The position numbers and the translations under genes were made by a program. DNA of 12,390 nucleotides from Cudoniella acicularis. Its lineage: Eukaryota; Ascomycota; Leotiomycetes; Helotiales; Helotiaceae. Within the stretch, counting starts at the first letter, position 1. Every line of letters begins with the position of its first letter. Where the stretch lies: contig JAAMPI010001602.1 in NCBI GenBank assembly GCA_013054445.1, positions 1 to 12,390 on the forward strand, read 5' to 3'. The notes below the pieces were generated by a model, which was not told the origin of the DNA, ran no database searches, and saw only the letters and a list, made by a program, of their open reading frames with translations. Positions 1 to 8,217 of the stretch are shown in pieces.

Positions 1-269
1 TCTACCAATGACCTCGAGTCTTACTATGTTCTAAAGACGTGGCTGCCTAGTATTAGCGTAGATTTTTGACGGCTAGCCTCAGACTCATGATTAAAAAGCT
101 ATAAGGCGCCATTCTCATCACTCATCACTCGTCACTCATGATCAGCAAGGAGCTGGGGGAGCTTCTCAAATTTCTGATAAGCACCGTCAACTTCATACGT
201 TCACCTTCATGATAATACCTTCTCTCTACCTTAAATCCTTAGCAAGACCCGCACAGCTCGCTCCCCGCT
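1..269. other. Upstream region of HET gene
   Basis: No coding feature is supported here. At 115-139 there are about 3.5 tandem copies of a 7-bp unit TCATCAC (third copy TCGTCAC). An ATG at 209 opens a 60-codon frame that overlaps the HET start in another frame. It has no recognisable content and could at most be an upstream ORF. No clear TATA box is seen close to the HET start. Confidence 0.5.
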
Positions 270-2074
270 ATGGACTACAATACTCACCCCTCTATCTACT
301 GGACTCTCGATCCCTCTCGCTCCGAAATCCGCCTTTTAAAACTCGAACCGGGGGTCAGAGATGCAGATCTTCATTGCAGCCTTGTCCATAAATTTCTTGA
401 AGGCAAACCTCCCTACGAAGCACTGTCGTATACATGGGGCGATGCGAAGAAGAGACGGGATAATTTTGTGGACGGGTATATATTCAGTATAACGACAAAT
501 TTGGAGATCGCATTGCGGTACCTGAGGAGATCGGACGAAGCCCGCACGCTGTGGGTTGATGCTTTGTGTATTAATCAGGAAGATCTACAGGAACGAGCCC
601 AGCAGGTTCGAAAGATGCGATATATTTTGGTCATCACAGCGTGTGCTCGCTTGGACAGGTGAACCAAATGAGGACAGCGGTGAAGTTTTTGAATTCCTTC
701 AATGGCTGAGCGAACCGTCCGTCTTCATGGCTAGCTTTGAATTATCAGAAAAACCAATGGGCCTTTTGGGAGCTAACTTCAATTCGACTTGGAAGAAGTT
801 TGAACTACTGTTTAAATTTCTCAATCGCCCATACTGGAGTCGAGTGTGGGTGGTACAGGAACTTGCGGTCCCTGGTTCAGGAATTGGTGGTGGTGGTGGT
901 GCACTGGCTAGATAAGGATAAGCTTCTACTCAGCTGCGGTTCCAGGTGGTTACCTTTCTCCAAGGTTTACGTGGCTTGGGCAACTCTTGGTAGCCTAATG
1001 CCTGGCATACTTTCCTCGACTGCCTGCCTCAGTTTTGCAGAACCATCAAGTCGAGTGAAACCAGCAGCCCTTGATATGCTTCAAACAGTTCAGTGCTGCA
1101 TACGAACAGCCTCAGGGCAGAAGCCAAGCATTGGATACCTGCTGCGCATGACCAACTTTTTGAACGCGACCGATCCTCGAGATAGAGTATACGCTTTGCT
1201 CGCACTTGCAAGGGATGAGGATCGTGTTTTGGTGCCAGATTATTCAATATCTAATGCTCAAATGCTCAGAGTGTTGGTACGGCACCTTATTCTCACAGAT
1301 AATAACCTGATGGTTCTATCTGGTAATCGGTTACCATCCCAGAAGTCCACGGGTGACTACTCTTCATGGACCTTAGATCCCCGGAGGTTCATCAAATCTC
1401 CAAGGATAGATTGGGAACCTGAGACAACGCCTTTCGCGGTGTCTAAGTCGAAACCCCTGATTGTATCGTTTTCCAAAGACTTGAGATTCCTTACAATTAG
1501 AGGCAGAATCGTAGGCAAGATTGATAGTGTCATTGGACCTTTCGATTTTGATAAGTTCCCTGGGCTTCCCAGTGAGCTTACTTCTCCAACGGAGTTTACC
1601 AAACATCTGGAGGAGCTGGAGCGGTACGGTTCATCCTTAGCACCAAGCAAGCGAGAAATGTTTTGGCGTACTCTTGTCCTGGATTCTGGGAAGTACGGCC
1701 AAGTCTCCCAGATCTCTCCTGCTCCGGCTGTGATAGGCGAATGGTTTGATGCCATAGTCAATAGGTCTGATGAACAGCCTGCTGTTGTCGGAGAGATTAT
1801 GAAGCTATTTTATGCCCAAGCAGCCTTCACAGGCCGGTGTTTCTACACCACTACCTCTGGGGGGAATGGGCTAGGCCCTTATCGAACTATGCCCGGAGAC
1901 CTTGTTACAATTCTCTACGGAGGACAATTTTGTTATATCCTACGCGAGTGTGGTAACTATTATACCTTTGTTGGTGATGCTTACCTTCACGGAGTAATGC
2001 ATGGTGAGTTGCTCGGCTTAGGAATGCAAAAAGAGTGGGAAAAGCTTGAAGAAAAGGATTTTGTACTCTGTTAA
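270..2074 (+). pseudogene. HET-domain (heterokaryon incompatibility) protein, frame broken twice
   Basis: Intact relatives trigger incompatibility-type cell death when genetically different hyphae fuse. The ATG at 270 starts a typical HET N-terminus (SEIRLLKLEPG, then YEALSYTWGD at residues 49-58 and LWVDALCINQEDLQERAQQ at 94-112). Around 614-628 the homology moves from this frame (stop at 660-662) to the next one, which carries RVLAWTGEP and the third HET motif RPYWSRVWVVQEL. A second move occurs around 887-920, next to a GGT repeat and a doubled GATAAG, because that frame ends at 913-915. The last frame carries DPRDRVYALLALA and a classic HET C-terminus (GPYRTMPGDLV, LRECGNYYTFVGDAYLHG) and ends at 2074. 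The pieces add up to about 600 residues, a normal length for HET proteins. Both shifts go in the same direction (one base too many or two missing). I see no credible introns at these points. The gene is either a recent pseudogene or carries sequencing errors. The long unbroken final frame argues that decay, if real, is young. Confidence 0.8.
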
Positions 2075-2659
2075 GCTGGTTACAACTACAATATTTGATC
2101 GGCAACGAAAATTTGGCCCTCTTTCTATCCAAGATTTCCTACGCTCCTGGACTGTCTTAATCTCTTATGTTTTAAGCACCAGACTATGTCATTATATCAT
2201 TATATCTTAGGTTTTAATCAAAATGTCCAAAAGTAATATACCAACCCTAGAATGGTTTATGCACAGGAATTTAAGGTGTGTCAGAGAACAGGGCAAAACA
2301 GAGCCAGCTGCTCTCTGTCAAGTTGTGCTGGTCTTACATGACCTCGTCATGTGGCTCTGTTGCGGCTGAGCTCAGGCCATAATAAGAAAGAGTTCAAGGG
2401 AAATGTGTAAGGTTGCAGATTAAGCTCGCCCACACCTCCGCTAGGCCAAAAGACCACAATATTCCCCGCTAGGCGTCGGATACGCTCAACATCGTATATA
2501 TAACAACTACGCAGGAGCTCAATTCACGTGATCCGATTCTTTACAGTTCTAGAATATCCAGTAATAGTAACTTAATCAGTAGAACATACCGAAGATCATA
2601 TTGTGGGGTGTTTAGAGTCATTTATGCTACAAATCGGTTACTCCGGATATATATATACT
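2075..2659. other. Intergenic region after HET gene
   Basis: No gene is supported. It contains a perfect 7-bp inverted repeat with 3-bp loop at 2336-2352 (ACATGAC/GTCATGT) and a CACGTG E-box-like hexamer near 2526. A TATA-like stretch (GTATATATAAC) lies near 2494, but no coding frame follows it. The sequence becomes AT-rich toward 2650. Confidence 0.5.
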
Positions 2660-2964
2660 CGATAGGGGTACTCTGGAATTAGGTCCCCACCCCCCTATTT
2701 GGACCACCTCGCTTAGCTCACCGCCACTTCCTAACCGCCCACTTTAAATAATTATTTCTTAATTATATTATATTTAATTTCATTTAAATTTTATATATTT
2801 TTTAATTTGATTATAAAGAATAAATATATTAAAGAAGACGTGATATATATATTTAAGGAAATCGTAAATGGTATATCTATATAAAAAGTAAGCTTAGACT
2901 ATAGAGTTCTAAGGACTATACTTTATAATTGTCTTAATAGCTATAACTTATATTAGAAAGTAGC

Positions 2965-3070
2965 TGTTACGGCTCTGTAAAGGCACTAGGGCCCTGACGT
3001 CACGTGGGGACGTATTTGCAAGAAGGTGCTGTATTATCGAAGAGACTAAGNTAAGGAGAGAAGAAGAGGT
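2965..3070 (+). repeat. Left inverted arm of the 445-bp element
   Basis: This arm pairs with 3305-3409 in reverse complement. It keeps the GC-richer state at all seven differing sites and carries an ambiguous N at 3051. A second N lies just beyond it at 3078. Confidence 0.85.
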
Positions 3071-3280
3071 TCTCCCGNAGAGAGAAGCTCTATTTAACTA
3101 TACAAATAGCGCTAGTAAGCGAAGTAGTCCGTAAGCGACTCCCCCGGATTGTCATAGACCTAGTTTAACGCAGTCCTACGACTAAGGAGACTCAGACAGT
3201 GTGGCGCTATATGCGATAGGAGGCTGCGATGCGGCCCCTAACCCCTTATCATGTGACCTCGCTTAACCAGCACTCACCTC

Positions 3281-3290
3281 CTATATATAG
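3281..3290 (+). promoter_or_regulatory. TATA box of LTR-like element
   Basis: CTATATATAG lies in otherwise GC-mixed sequence, 119 bp before the element end. If the element is an LTR this would be the retrotransposon promoter. No gene lies directly downstream on the plus strand, so activity is unknown. Confidence 0.4.
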
Positions 3291-3304
3291 ACCCCTTGAG
3301 GGAC

Positions 3305-3409
3305 ACCTCTTCTTCTCTCCTTAGCTTAGTTTCTTCGTAATATAGCACCTTCTTACAAATACGTCCCTACGTGATGTCAGGGCCCTAGTGCCTTTATAGA
3401 GCTGTAACA
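3305..3409 (-). repeat. Right inverted arm of the 445-bp element
   Basis: Reverse complement of 2965-3070 with seven G-to-A or C-to-T differences read in the left-arm orientation, plus a 1-bp deletion. It is the more mutated arm. Confidence 0.85.
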
Positions 3410-3884
3410 AGTGTGATATATAGGGTTTTAGGCATATAATATAGCGGCGGTAGCCTACGTAGCGGAGTTCTCGATAGATAGTTCGAACAGAGGCCTTGAC
3501 TCCTAGCTAGGCTTTAACCTATGAAAATAATAGCTAGCGTGTCGACTAGTCTTTTACGATATAGCGAATATAGCGGCGGATTTCTCTTATATACATTAAA
3601 TAAGGCTTATAAAATTTATTTTTTCGTGATCGCCGGCTTGATTCTTGTCTTAATATCGTCCGAATTGACCGTCGTAGCACACTAGTCTTATCGACGATTT
3701 CGCGTTATAAGAATCGATCGTGTGTATAAGCTCGAATTACTACGCACACAGGAGTAGGCTAATCGCTATCCGGATTGTCTTGAAGAGGACTTGATAGTAT
3801 TAAGTCTTTTACCTTTGACATTGAAGGATTTGTATTAGTGGTTGATTTAAGGATAAATTATAAAAGGAAGGCATCGAAAAAATC

Positions 3885-3900
3885 GACGCGTCGACGCGTC
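3885..3900. repeat. 16-bp perfect palindrome GACGCGTC x2
   Basis: Two adjacent copies of the palindromic octamer GACGCGTC form a 16-bp perfect palindrome with two ACGCGT cores. ACGCGT is the MCB hexamer bound by the MBF cell-cycle regulator in yeasts. Here it sits near the edge of the repeat island rather than in a gene promoter, so it is more likely a transposon subterminal motif. Confidence 0.6.
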
Positions 3901-3950
3901 TCGCTTAAGTGGGCGTAGAGTAATGGCCCCTACTCTTACATTAGGTTTTT

Positions 3951-4101
3951 TGGTTTACTCCTAATGAGTAATATTCTCGGCACTAAATTCTGAAGAGAAG
4001 CTATATTAAAAAAGGACTCTGTCTTCTTCAGCCTATTCAATGAAATCTTCTCATATATAAAACCATCTCATTCTGTCATTGGGCATTCAATTCTTTGAGT
4101 A
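3951..4101. other. 3' flank of regulator gene
   Basis: Short AT-rich stretch between the repeat island and the stop codon of the minus-strand regulator. It probably holds that gene's 3' UTR and polyadenylation site. No exact AATAAA is seen on the minus strand within the first 100 bases. Confidence 0.4.
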
Positions 4102-6794
4102 TTATAAAGATTGTTCCCAGCTACCTTCTGGGATATCCCAAAAATCCATAGGAATGTTACCATCCTCTAACCACTCTGTGTTGCCTTCCAAATACCCTTC
4201 ACTTGTTGTCAGTGCAAAGCCAGAGAGGTCATCACCGCTCAAGGGATTGACATTTGACATGTCTGTGCCCATATCTCTCTCCTTACCGCGGGCCGATGTT
4301 ACCTGGGTCTCCGTGAGCCTAGCTGAGAAGTTTTGATCATCCAAGGCGGTCGCGTCTTGGTCCTCAGTATCAGGATTCGCGGCGTTAAAGACGCTCCTTC
4401 CATACATTTCTGGGTTTTCTGACGGGTCGAGACCGACTGGGTTGGAAACATACCCGGAGTCTATGGATCCATCACCTTCGCGGGTTCTCGAGGTTGGGAG
4501 ATATGTAAAGTTCGTTGAACGCTGATTCCCAATTCCAACTGTCCTCGGTTGAGATTCAACTTCTCCGAATGAAATATTGCAAGTACCGATATCTTGGGCA
4601 CCAAAGTTTGAATCGAAAGGCTCTTTTTGGGCTGAGTCGGCATCTGAACTAAGGTTGCGAATGGCGCGGTAGCTTTGGAACGCCTGGTTCTGCGCTCCTT
4701 CAATCACATTCATGATTCGGCTTCGCAGTTGCTCCTCGATTGGCTGGATGTCGGTGTTTACCGCCTCTTCCAGTTCTCGTCTTACTAATCGTGGGAGTAC
4801 CCGGCGGAGATAGGCCTCGTAGTCGGCGAGGTTTGTCGCGTTGGGAGATTCTGGAACTTCTTCTTCTTGGTCTTTTACTGGCTCGAAGTCTTGGTTTGTT
4901 AGCTTGGGCGTTTTGTGATTAATCAAGAGCAAGAAGGAAAGTGGAAATGAAAGGAGGGGAGGAATAGTTTACAAGGATCGTCAGGCACAGATTCGTCTGG
5001 AAAGAGAATCCGGTAAATTTGAGTCCACCTTTCCGCCTCGGTCTGTCCTGGGTATTCCTTCTTGCGGGATCGCAGTTGATCTTTCATTTTCTTTGGGATG
5101 CCTTCTACAGGCCCACTTGTCCTTGATTCACACCCCTCTTTTGCTTCAATGTGCGAATCTAGCTCTTGCTCGGAGTCAAAGACATGTTTACACCGCTGGC
5201 ATTGATGAATTAGGTGATATTTGTAGAGGTGGCCCCTTATAGTTTCCATCGAGGTTAGACTTGGGTGATAGTATAAAAGAGTATTTCAGACTTACTTTAC
5301 TCGAGAGATAGTCGGCTGGGGAGTTAGAGCACATCGAGCCCAATCCCGAACACAGTATTTCCGAGGATCGTGCTTCCGAAACGGGCAAGCAAAACGCAGA
5401 GTATTTCTCACTGCTTGTGGGGGATCGCTTAGTTGTGCCGGTCTTTTGGAACCTCTTCCGTTGTCTCCATCGCGGTTTTCATCGTCTTCATCCTCTCTCG
5501 CGCGCTTCCCATTCCTTTCTTGTGATGAGTTTTTTCGGAAAGGTGTTGGGCTGGAACCATTCGAAGCAGATTCGGGTGTAGAACCATAACGCCGCAGGCT
5601 ATGGTCCCAAGTTTGATTGAAAATTGACCAAAAATCTTCCATTAGTCGATCTACCAGTTGCGCTTTCGCTGTGCTCAACTGGACAGAGGCAAAAGCCGCA
5701 CTTTGGCTATCCATGTCTAGATTGGCATTTCGTAGAAAAAAGTCCGGACTTGAAGGCGCCGAGTTTGAATCGCTGTCTTCCCAGTCCGTATCGTCTTCTG
5801 AATTTGTTGAATTTGAGGCGTCACTTGACCTATTTTCAGCTAAGGATCCATCACTTTGGGGAGATTCGCGACCGAGTTCTCGCGATTCTTGCGATGGATG
5901 TATCGGAATTGCAATGTCAAGCATCGAGAGTAGTTGAGGAAGTTTCTGCTCTTCGGTATATGATGCGGTGTTGGGCATGTTAGGGAGGGATGATATGGGC
6001 AAATCCGCCGAGGGAGTCGCACTGCCAGAAGCAAGTCGCCGAGGTAGTGTTATCTTTTCGGGAAGCGGTTTCCCCTGCGGTATGGCATGGTAGGTGCAGG
6101 ACAATTGTGCAGACGAACAGTTTCGACACGGATTGATACCGTCGCACTTGACTTTGCGTCGATGGCAGGCATCGCAAGCTCTTTTGGCCGCTGGAAGTGT
6201 TTCTTCTAACATTTCATAGATGGAATCTTGCTGATTACCGTCGAGGAGAGTAAATCCTCCTTGAAGGGAGGAGAAAGGATGCTGACGTGAAACAAATCCG
6301 TATGATGCCTGTGAACTGGCAGGGCGTTGACTTGAGTCGCTACTTGGTGAAAGAGATGGTTTGCCAAATTCCAGCCCAAACTTTGCTTCTGTAGCATTAA
6401 TATTACCGTTGATCATGCTGCTAGAGCCTCCTTTGTAATCGCTTTCATGTCCCTCCTGTGAATCACCCGTCGTACGCCGTGTCATACTAGGTTCGCCATC
6501 TTTCCGTCCTCCACCCAGCACCTTCTTGATTGCGCTCGTCACCGAGAACCCACCAAATAGCCACTCATCCCTATGCCTTCCACATTCCAAATACACATTT
6601 ACCTGCGATGGCTCCAAGGAGTGCCTGCGCTTAGCCTGAGAGGATAGTTCTTGTTTTTGGGCTGCATCTCTAGTTAGCCAGGCTAGCCTTTTGTGTGGTA
6701 CCGGGCTTTCTGCTCCTGAGCTGTAAGATGTGTTTTCGCTCGAGTTCGTGCTCGATCGCGACGCTTCTGAATTTGCGCTCGAGACTCTCGACAT
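4102..6794 (-). CDS. Zn2Cys6 plus C2H2-like zinc-finger transcription factor (849 aa, 3 exons)
   Basis: Probable nuclear DNA-binding regulator; target genes unknown. Exons: 6794-5296, 5235-4973, 4889-4102. Splicing gives one 2550-nt frame. Residues 1-35 are Ser/Asn-rich. The motif ECGRHRDEWLFGG (70-82) is shared by a fungal family annotated as C2H2 finger proteins. A textbook Zn2Cys6 cluster follows, with cysteines 207, 210, 217, 223, 226 and 233 (CX2CX6CX5CX2CX6C). Then come an acidic Ser/Asp stretch (about 332-345), a basic KRARED nuclear-signal-like patch (about 430), and a C2H2-like region (FACPFRKHDPRKYC from 469, histidines 502 and 507, then CX2CX12HX6C at 512-535). A charged helical segment spans about 611-660, and the tail is acidic. 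The ATG at 6794 has a good CAGCC context, and the sequence upstream looks like a UTR intron. An in-frame ATG at 6968 would add 58 residues of unconvincing sequence. There is no fungal_trans middle-homology domain. I am confident of the fold families and exon joins, less so of the start. Confidence 0.88.
4890..4972 (-). other. Intron 2 of regulator gene (83 nt)
   Basis: The donor is GTAAAC, the branch point GCTAAC and the acceptor CCAAG. The join creates a tyrosine codon and gives DDPYFEPV, which matches this family's usual P-Y-F/Y-E-P pattern after ILFPDE. Confidence 0.9.
5236..5295 (-). other. Intron 1 of regulator gene (60 nt)
   Basis: The donor is GTAAGT, the branch-point-like sequence CTAAC lies about 20 nt before the acceptor, and the acceptor is ATAAG. 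Removing it joins SRVK to GHLYKYH and rebuilds the family's C2H2-like motif across the junction. Without splicing, a stop follows immediately. Confidence 0.93.
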
Positions 6795-6886
6795 GGCTGA
6801 AAGCGTGTGTAACGAGGAAGTAATTGAGAAGCCTCTGTCCCTGGATGCTTCGTGAATAAGCCTTATAAACGACTCGAATTCTCTCT

Positions 6887-6976
6887 CTGTTGAAAAGAAT
6901 CGATGAGTAAAAACATAATAAAGAAGAATCCAACGAGGTGTGCTTTTTAATTTTCTCAGCCTCATCATGCACCTAC
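6887..6976 (-). other. Probable 5'-UTR intron of regulator gene (90 nt)
   Basis: The minus strand reads a GTAGGT donor at 6976, a pyrimidine-rich stretch with a branch-like ACTCAT, and a TTTTCAACAG acceptor ending at 6887. The ATG at 6794 lies 92 nt after the acceptor. If this intron is real, the earlier in-frame ATGs at 6968 and 6965 are spliced out, which settles the start at 6794. Confidence 0.55.
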
Positions 6977-7131
6977 CTGACTGAGACAAAATTTTATGAT
7001 TCGTCCAACAAATGATAGTTCTCGTTACACATCAGAAGTTATGCACGTTTGTGCAAAACTGTTCCGGCGTGAAATTTTCTTATAAGTAATACTCTATCTT
7101 CGCTGAACTCTCCCTGGATAGCACGTATCCT
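6977..7131 (-). promoter_or_regulatory. Promoter/5' region of regulator gene
   Basis: A TATA-like palindrome CTTATAAG sits at 7079-7086, about 100 bp before the proposed UTR intron. A small inverted repeat TGCAC-GTTT-GTGCA lies at 7042-7055 and could be a binding site. The 563-bp palindrome begins directly upstream at 7132, so the proximal promoter is bounded by a mobile element. Confidence 0.35.
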
Positions 7132-7163
7132 TTACGAGCCTGTTGACAAAAGTTTAGGGTTTT

Positions 7164-7329
7164 AGGGTATTTTACTAGTAAATCAAAAATCAAAAGTCGT
7201 AAACTTTTAAAAGCTAGTTATTAAAAAGTACCTTTACCTTCTAAAACTCACGATTACTTGTTTTCTATACTATAATTATTCTTAGTTATTTTTATAACAT
7301 TCAAGTGATCGCGATAGCTTTCGTTTTCG
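7164..7329 (+). repeat. Left 166-bp near-identical arm of palindrome
   Basis: Pairs with 7497-7662 with a single mismatch (GTAAATC here, GTACATC in the partner read in the same sense). A transcript crossing both arms would fold into a dsRNA stem of about 166 bp. Confidence 0.95.
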
Positions 7330-7496
7330 GATGCCTAATAGCGGGCTGGAAGCCCGAAAATCGCTTAATATGCCCTGGAAACCCTAGACTCTTGTCAGCA
7401 GGTCCGTTAGCGACTAACGAACCTAGTCAGCTAAGTCTGCGTTTTCAGGCTGCTTTTAAGCGATTTCCAGGCGTCGTGACCCCGCTTTCAGGCTTT

Positions 7497-7662
7497 CGAA
7501 AACGAAAGCTATCGCGATCACTTGAATGTTATAAAAATAACTAAGAATAATTATAGTATAGAAAACAAGTAATCGTGAGTTTTAGAAGGTAAAGGTACTT
7601 TTTAATAACTAGCTTTTAAAAGTTTACGACTTTTGATTTTTGATGTACTAGTAAAATACCCT
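7497..7662 (-). repeat. Right 166-bp near-identical arm of palindrome
   Basis: Reverse complement of 7164-7329, one mismatch, no indel. The 167 bp between the arms form a weaker inner stem. Confidence 0.95.
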
Positions 7663-7694
7663 GAAAACATAGACTTAGCTAGCTAGGCTCGTAA

Positions 7695-8217
7695 GCTTGT
7701 GCTCCCTAAATTTCAGGGCGTTGCACACTACACGTTCGCAACTGAGGCACTATAACATCGCGATCGTGTTATTATTCCTGCGTGCGACAGCCTACACAAA
7801 AATACATATTTCCCAAGCGCTCCTACATTGTGGCAATATTTTTATTTTGACTTAATTGACTATGCATAAGTAGAGGGCTTATGAAGAAGGGTTCGTACTA
7901 GACAGTATTCTGACAATCCTAGAAACGGGTGCGGAGTTCAAGAACTATATTCTTCCTGTATATAACAGTAAGAACTATATTTAAAACACACCTGAGATAT
8001 TTCCTATAGCTGTTCTGCTTACGAGTAGTGAGTTGTTGACCGTCAACGTCGACACCCGATCTAGTTCCTAATTCCCGCAGCGTACTTTCGTAGGGTATAG
8101 AGCAATACGAAGTAGTAATATGCCGCGGGGTGGCGGTAAATTTTAAGGTAGTATTATTATTAGTATATTAGTATATATCCACTAGAAGCCAGACGGGAAA
8201 ATGTTCAAAGCCTTAGC
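7695..8217. other. Intergenic region between palindrome and secreted-protein gene
   Basis: No gene is supported. Small structures are an inverted repeat ATAACA...TGTTAT at 7752-7772, a 12-bp direct repeat AAGAACTATATT at 7940 and 7970, and a simple TAT/TAGTAT-rich tract at 8146-8177. The stretch just below 8218 is presumably the 3' UTR of the minus-strand gene. Confidence 0.5.

Larger units (their letters stand above)
2965..3409 (+). mobile_element. LTR-like (solo LTR candidate) element with 105-bp inverted ends
   Basis: The 445-bp unit begins TGTTAC and ends GTAACA, the TG...CA termini usual for LTRs. Its two ends are inverted copies: left 2965-3070, right 3305-3409. They differ by seven transitions, one indel and one position that is N on the left. 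At all seven the right arm carries the A/T-side state, and four lie in the CpA/TpG context favoured by RIP. On the plus strand a TATA box (CTATATATAG, 3281-3290) sits about 120 bp from the end, as expected for an LTR U3 promoter followed by R/U5, so plus orientation is suggested. No internal coding domain or second LTR is present, and the five flanking bases do not match (GTAGC against AGTGT). A short inverted-repeat DNA element is the alternative. Confidence 0.5.
2660..3950. repeat. Degenerate AT-rich repeat island (probable RIP-affected transposon remains)
   Basis: There is no open frame of note. About 2750-2960 is almost pure A/T, and 3410-3880 is rich in TA while poor in CA and TG, the composition RIP leaves behind. 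The edges look vaguely alike in opposite orientation. Reading inward, the left edge has AGGGGTACTCT and later CCGCCCACTT, and the right edge (reverse complement) has TAGGGGCCATTACTCT and ACGCCCACTT. This suggests, without proving, that one degraded inverted-repeat element spans the island and that the 445-bp LTR-like element lies inside it. No target-site duplication is secure. Confidence 0.4.
7132..7694. mobile_element. 563-bp foldback/MITE-like palindromic element
   Basis: Almost the whole unit is its own reverse complement about a centre near 7413. The outermost 10 bp (TTACGAGCCT) match exactly at both ends. The next 22 bp match only about half. Then 166-bp arms (7164-7329 and 7497-7662) match at 165 positions. 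The 167-bp middle still pairs imperfectly and centres on GTTAG-CGA-CTAAC (7406-7418). Both ends lie at a TA (7133-7134 and 7692-7693), compatible with a Tc1/mariner-type TA target duplication. No transposase is encoded; a 79-codon GTG-started frame across the centre (7305-7544) is a by-product of the palindrome. The arms show no RIP-type differences, unlike those of the 445-bp element. Confidence 0.8.

Noticed and set aside
1357..1761. 134-codon minus-strand frame
   Set aside because: Lies wholly within the HET gene, whose plus-strand product has clear family motifs here.
5617..5983. Two overlapping plus-strand frames of 106 and 119 codons
   Set aside because: They are antisense to exon 1 of the zinc-finger gene and have no independent signal.
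6795..6968. Longer N-terminus of the zinc-finger protein starting at 6968
   Set aside because: The stretch overlaps a strong intron-like segment, looks unlike the rest of the protein, and ATG 6794 has the better context. Kept as an alternative only.
7305..7544. 79-codon frame across the palindrome centre
   Set aside because: GTG start, no protein features; the frame follows from the palindromic sequence.
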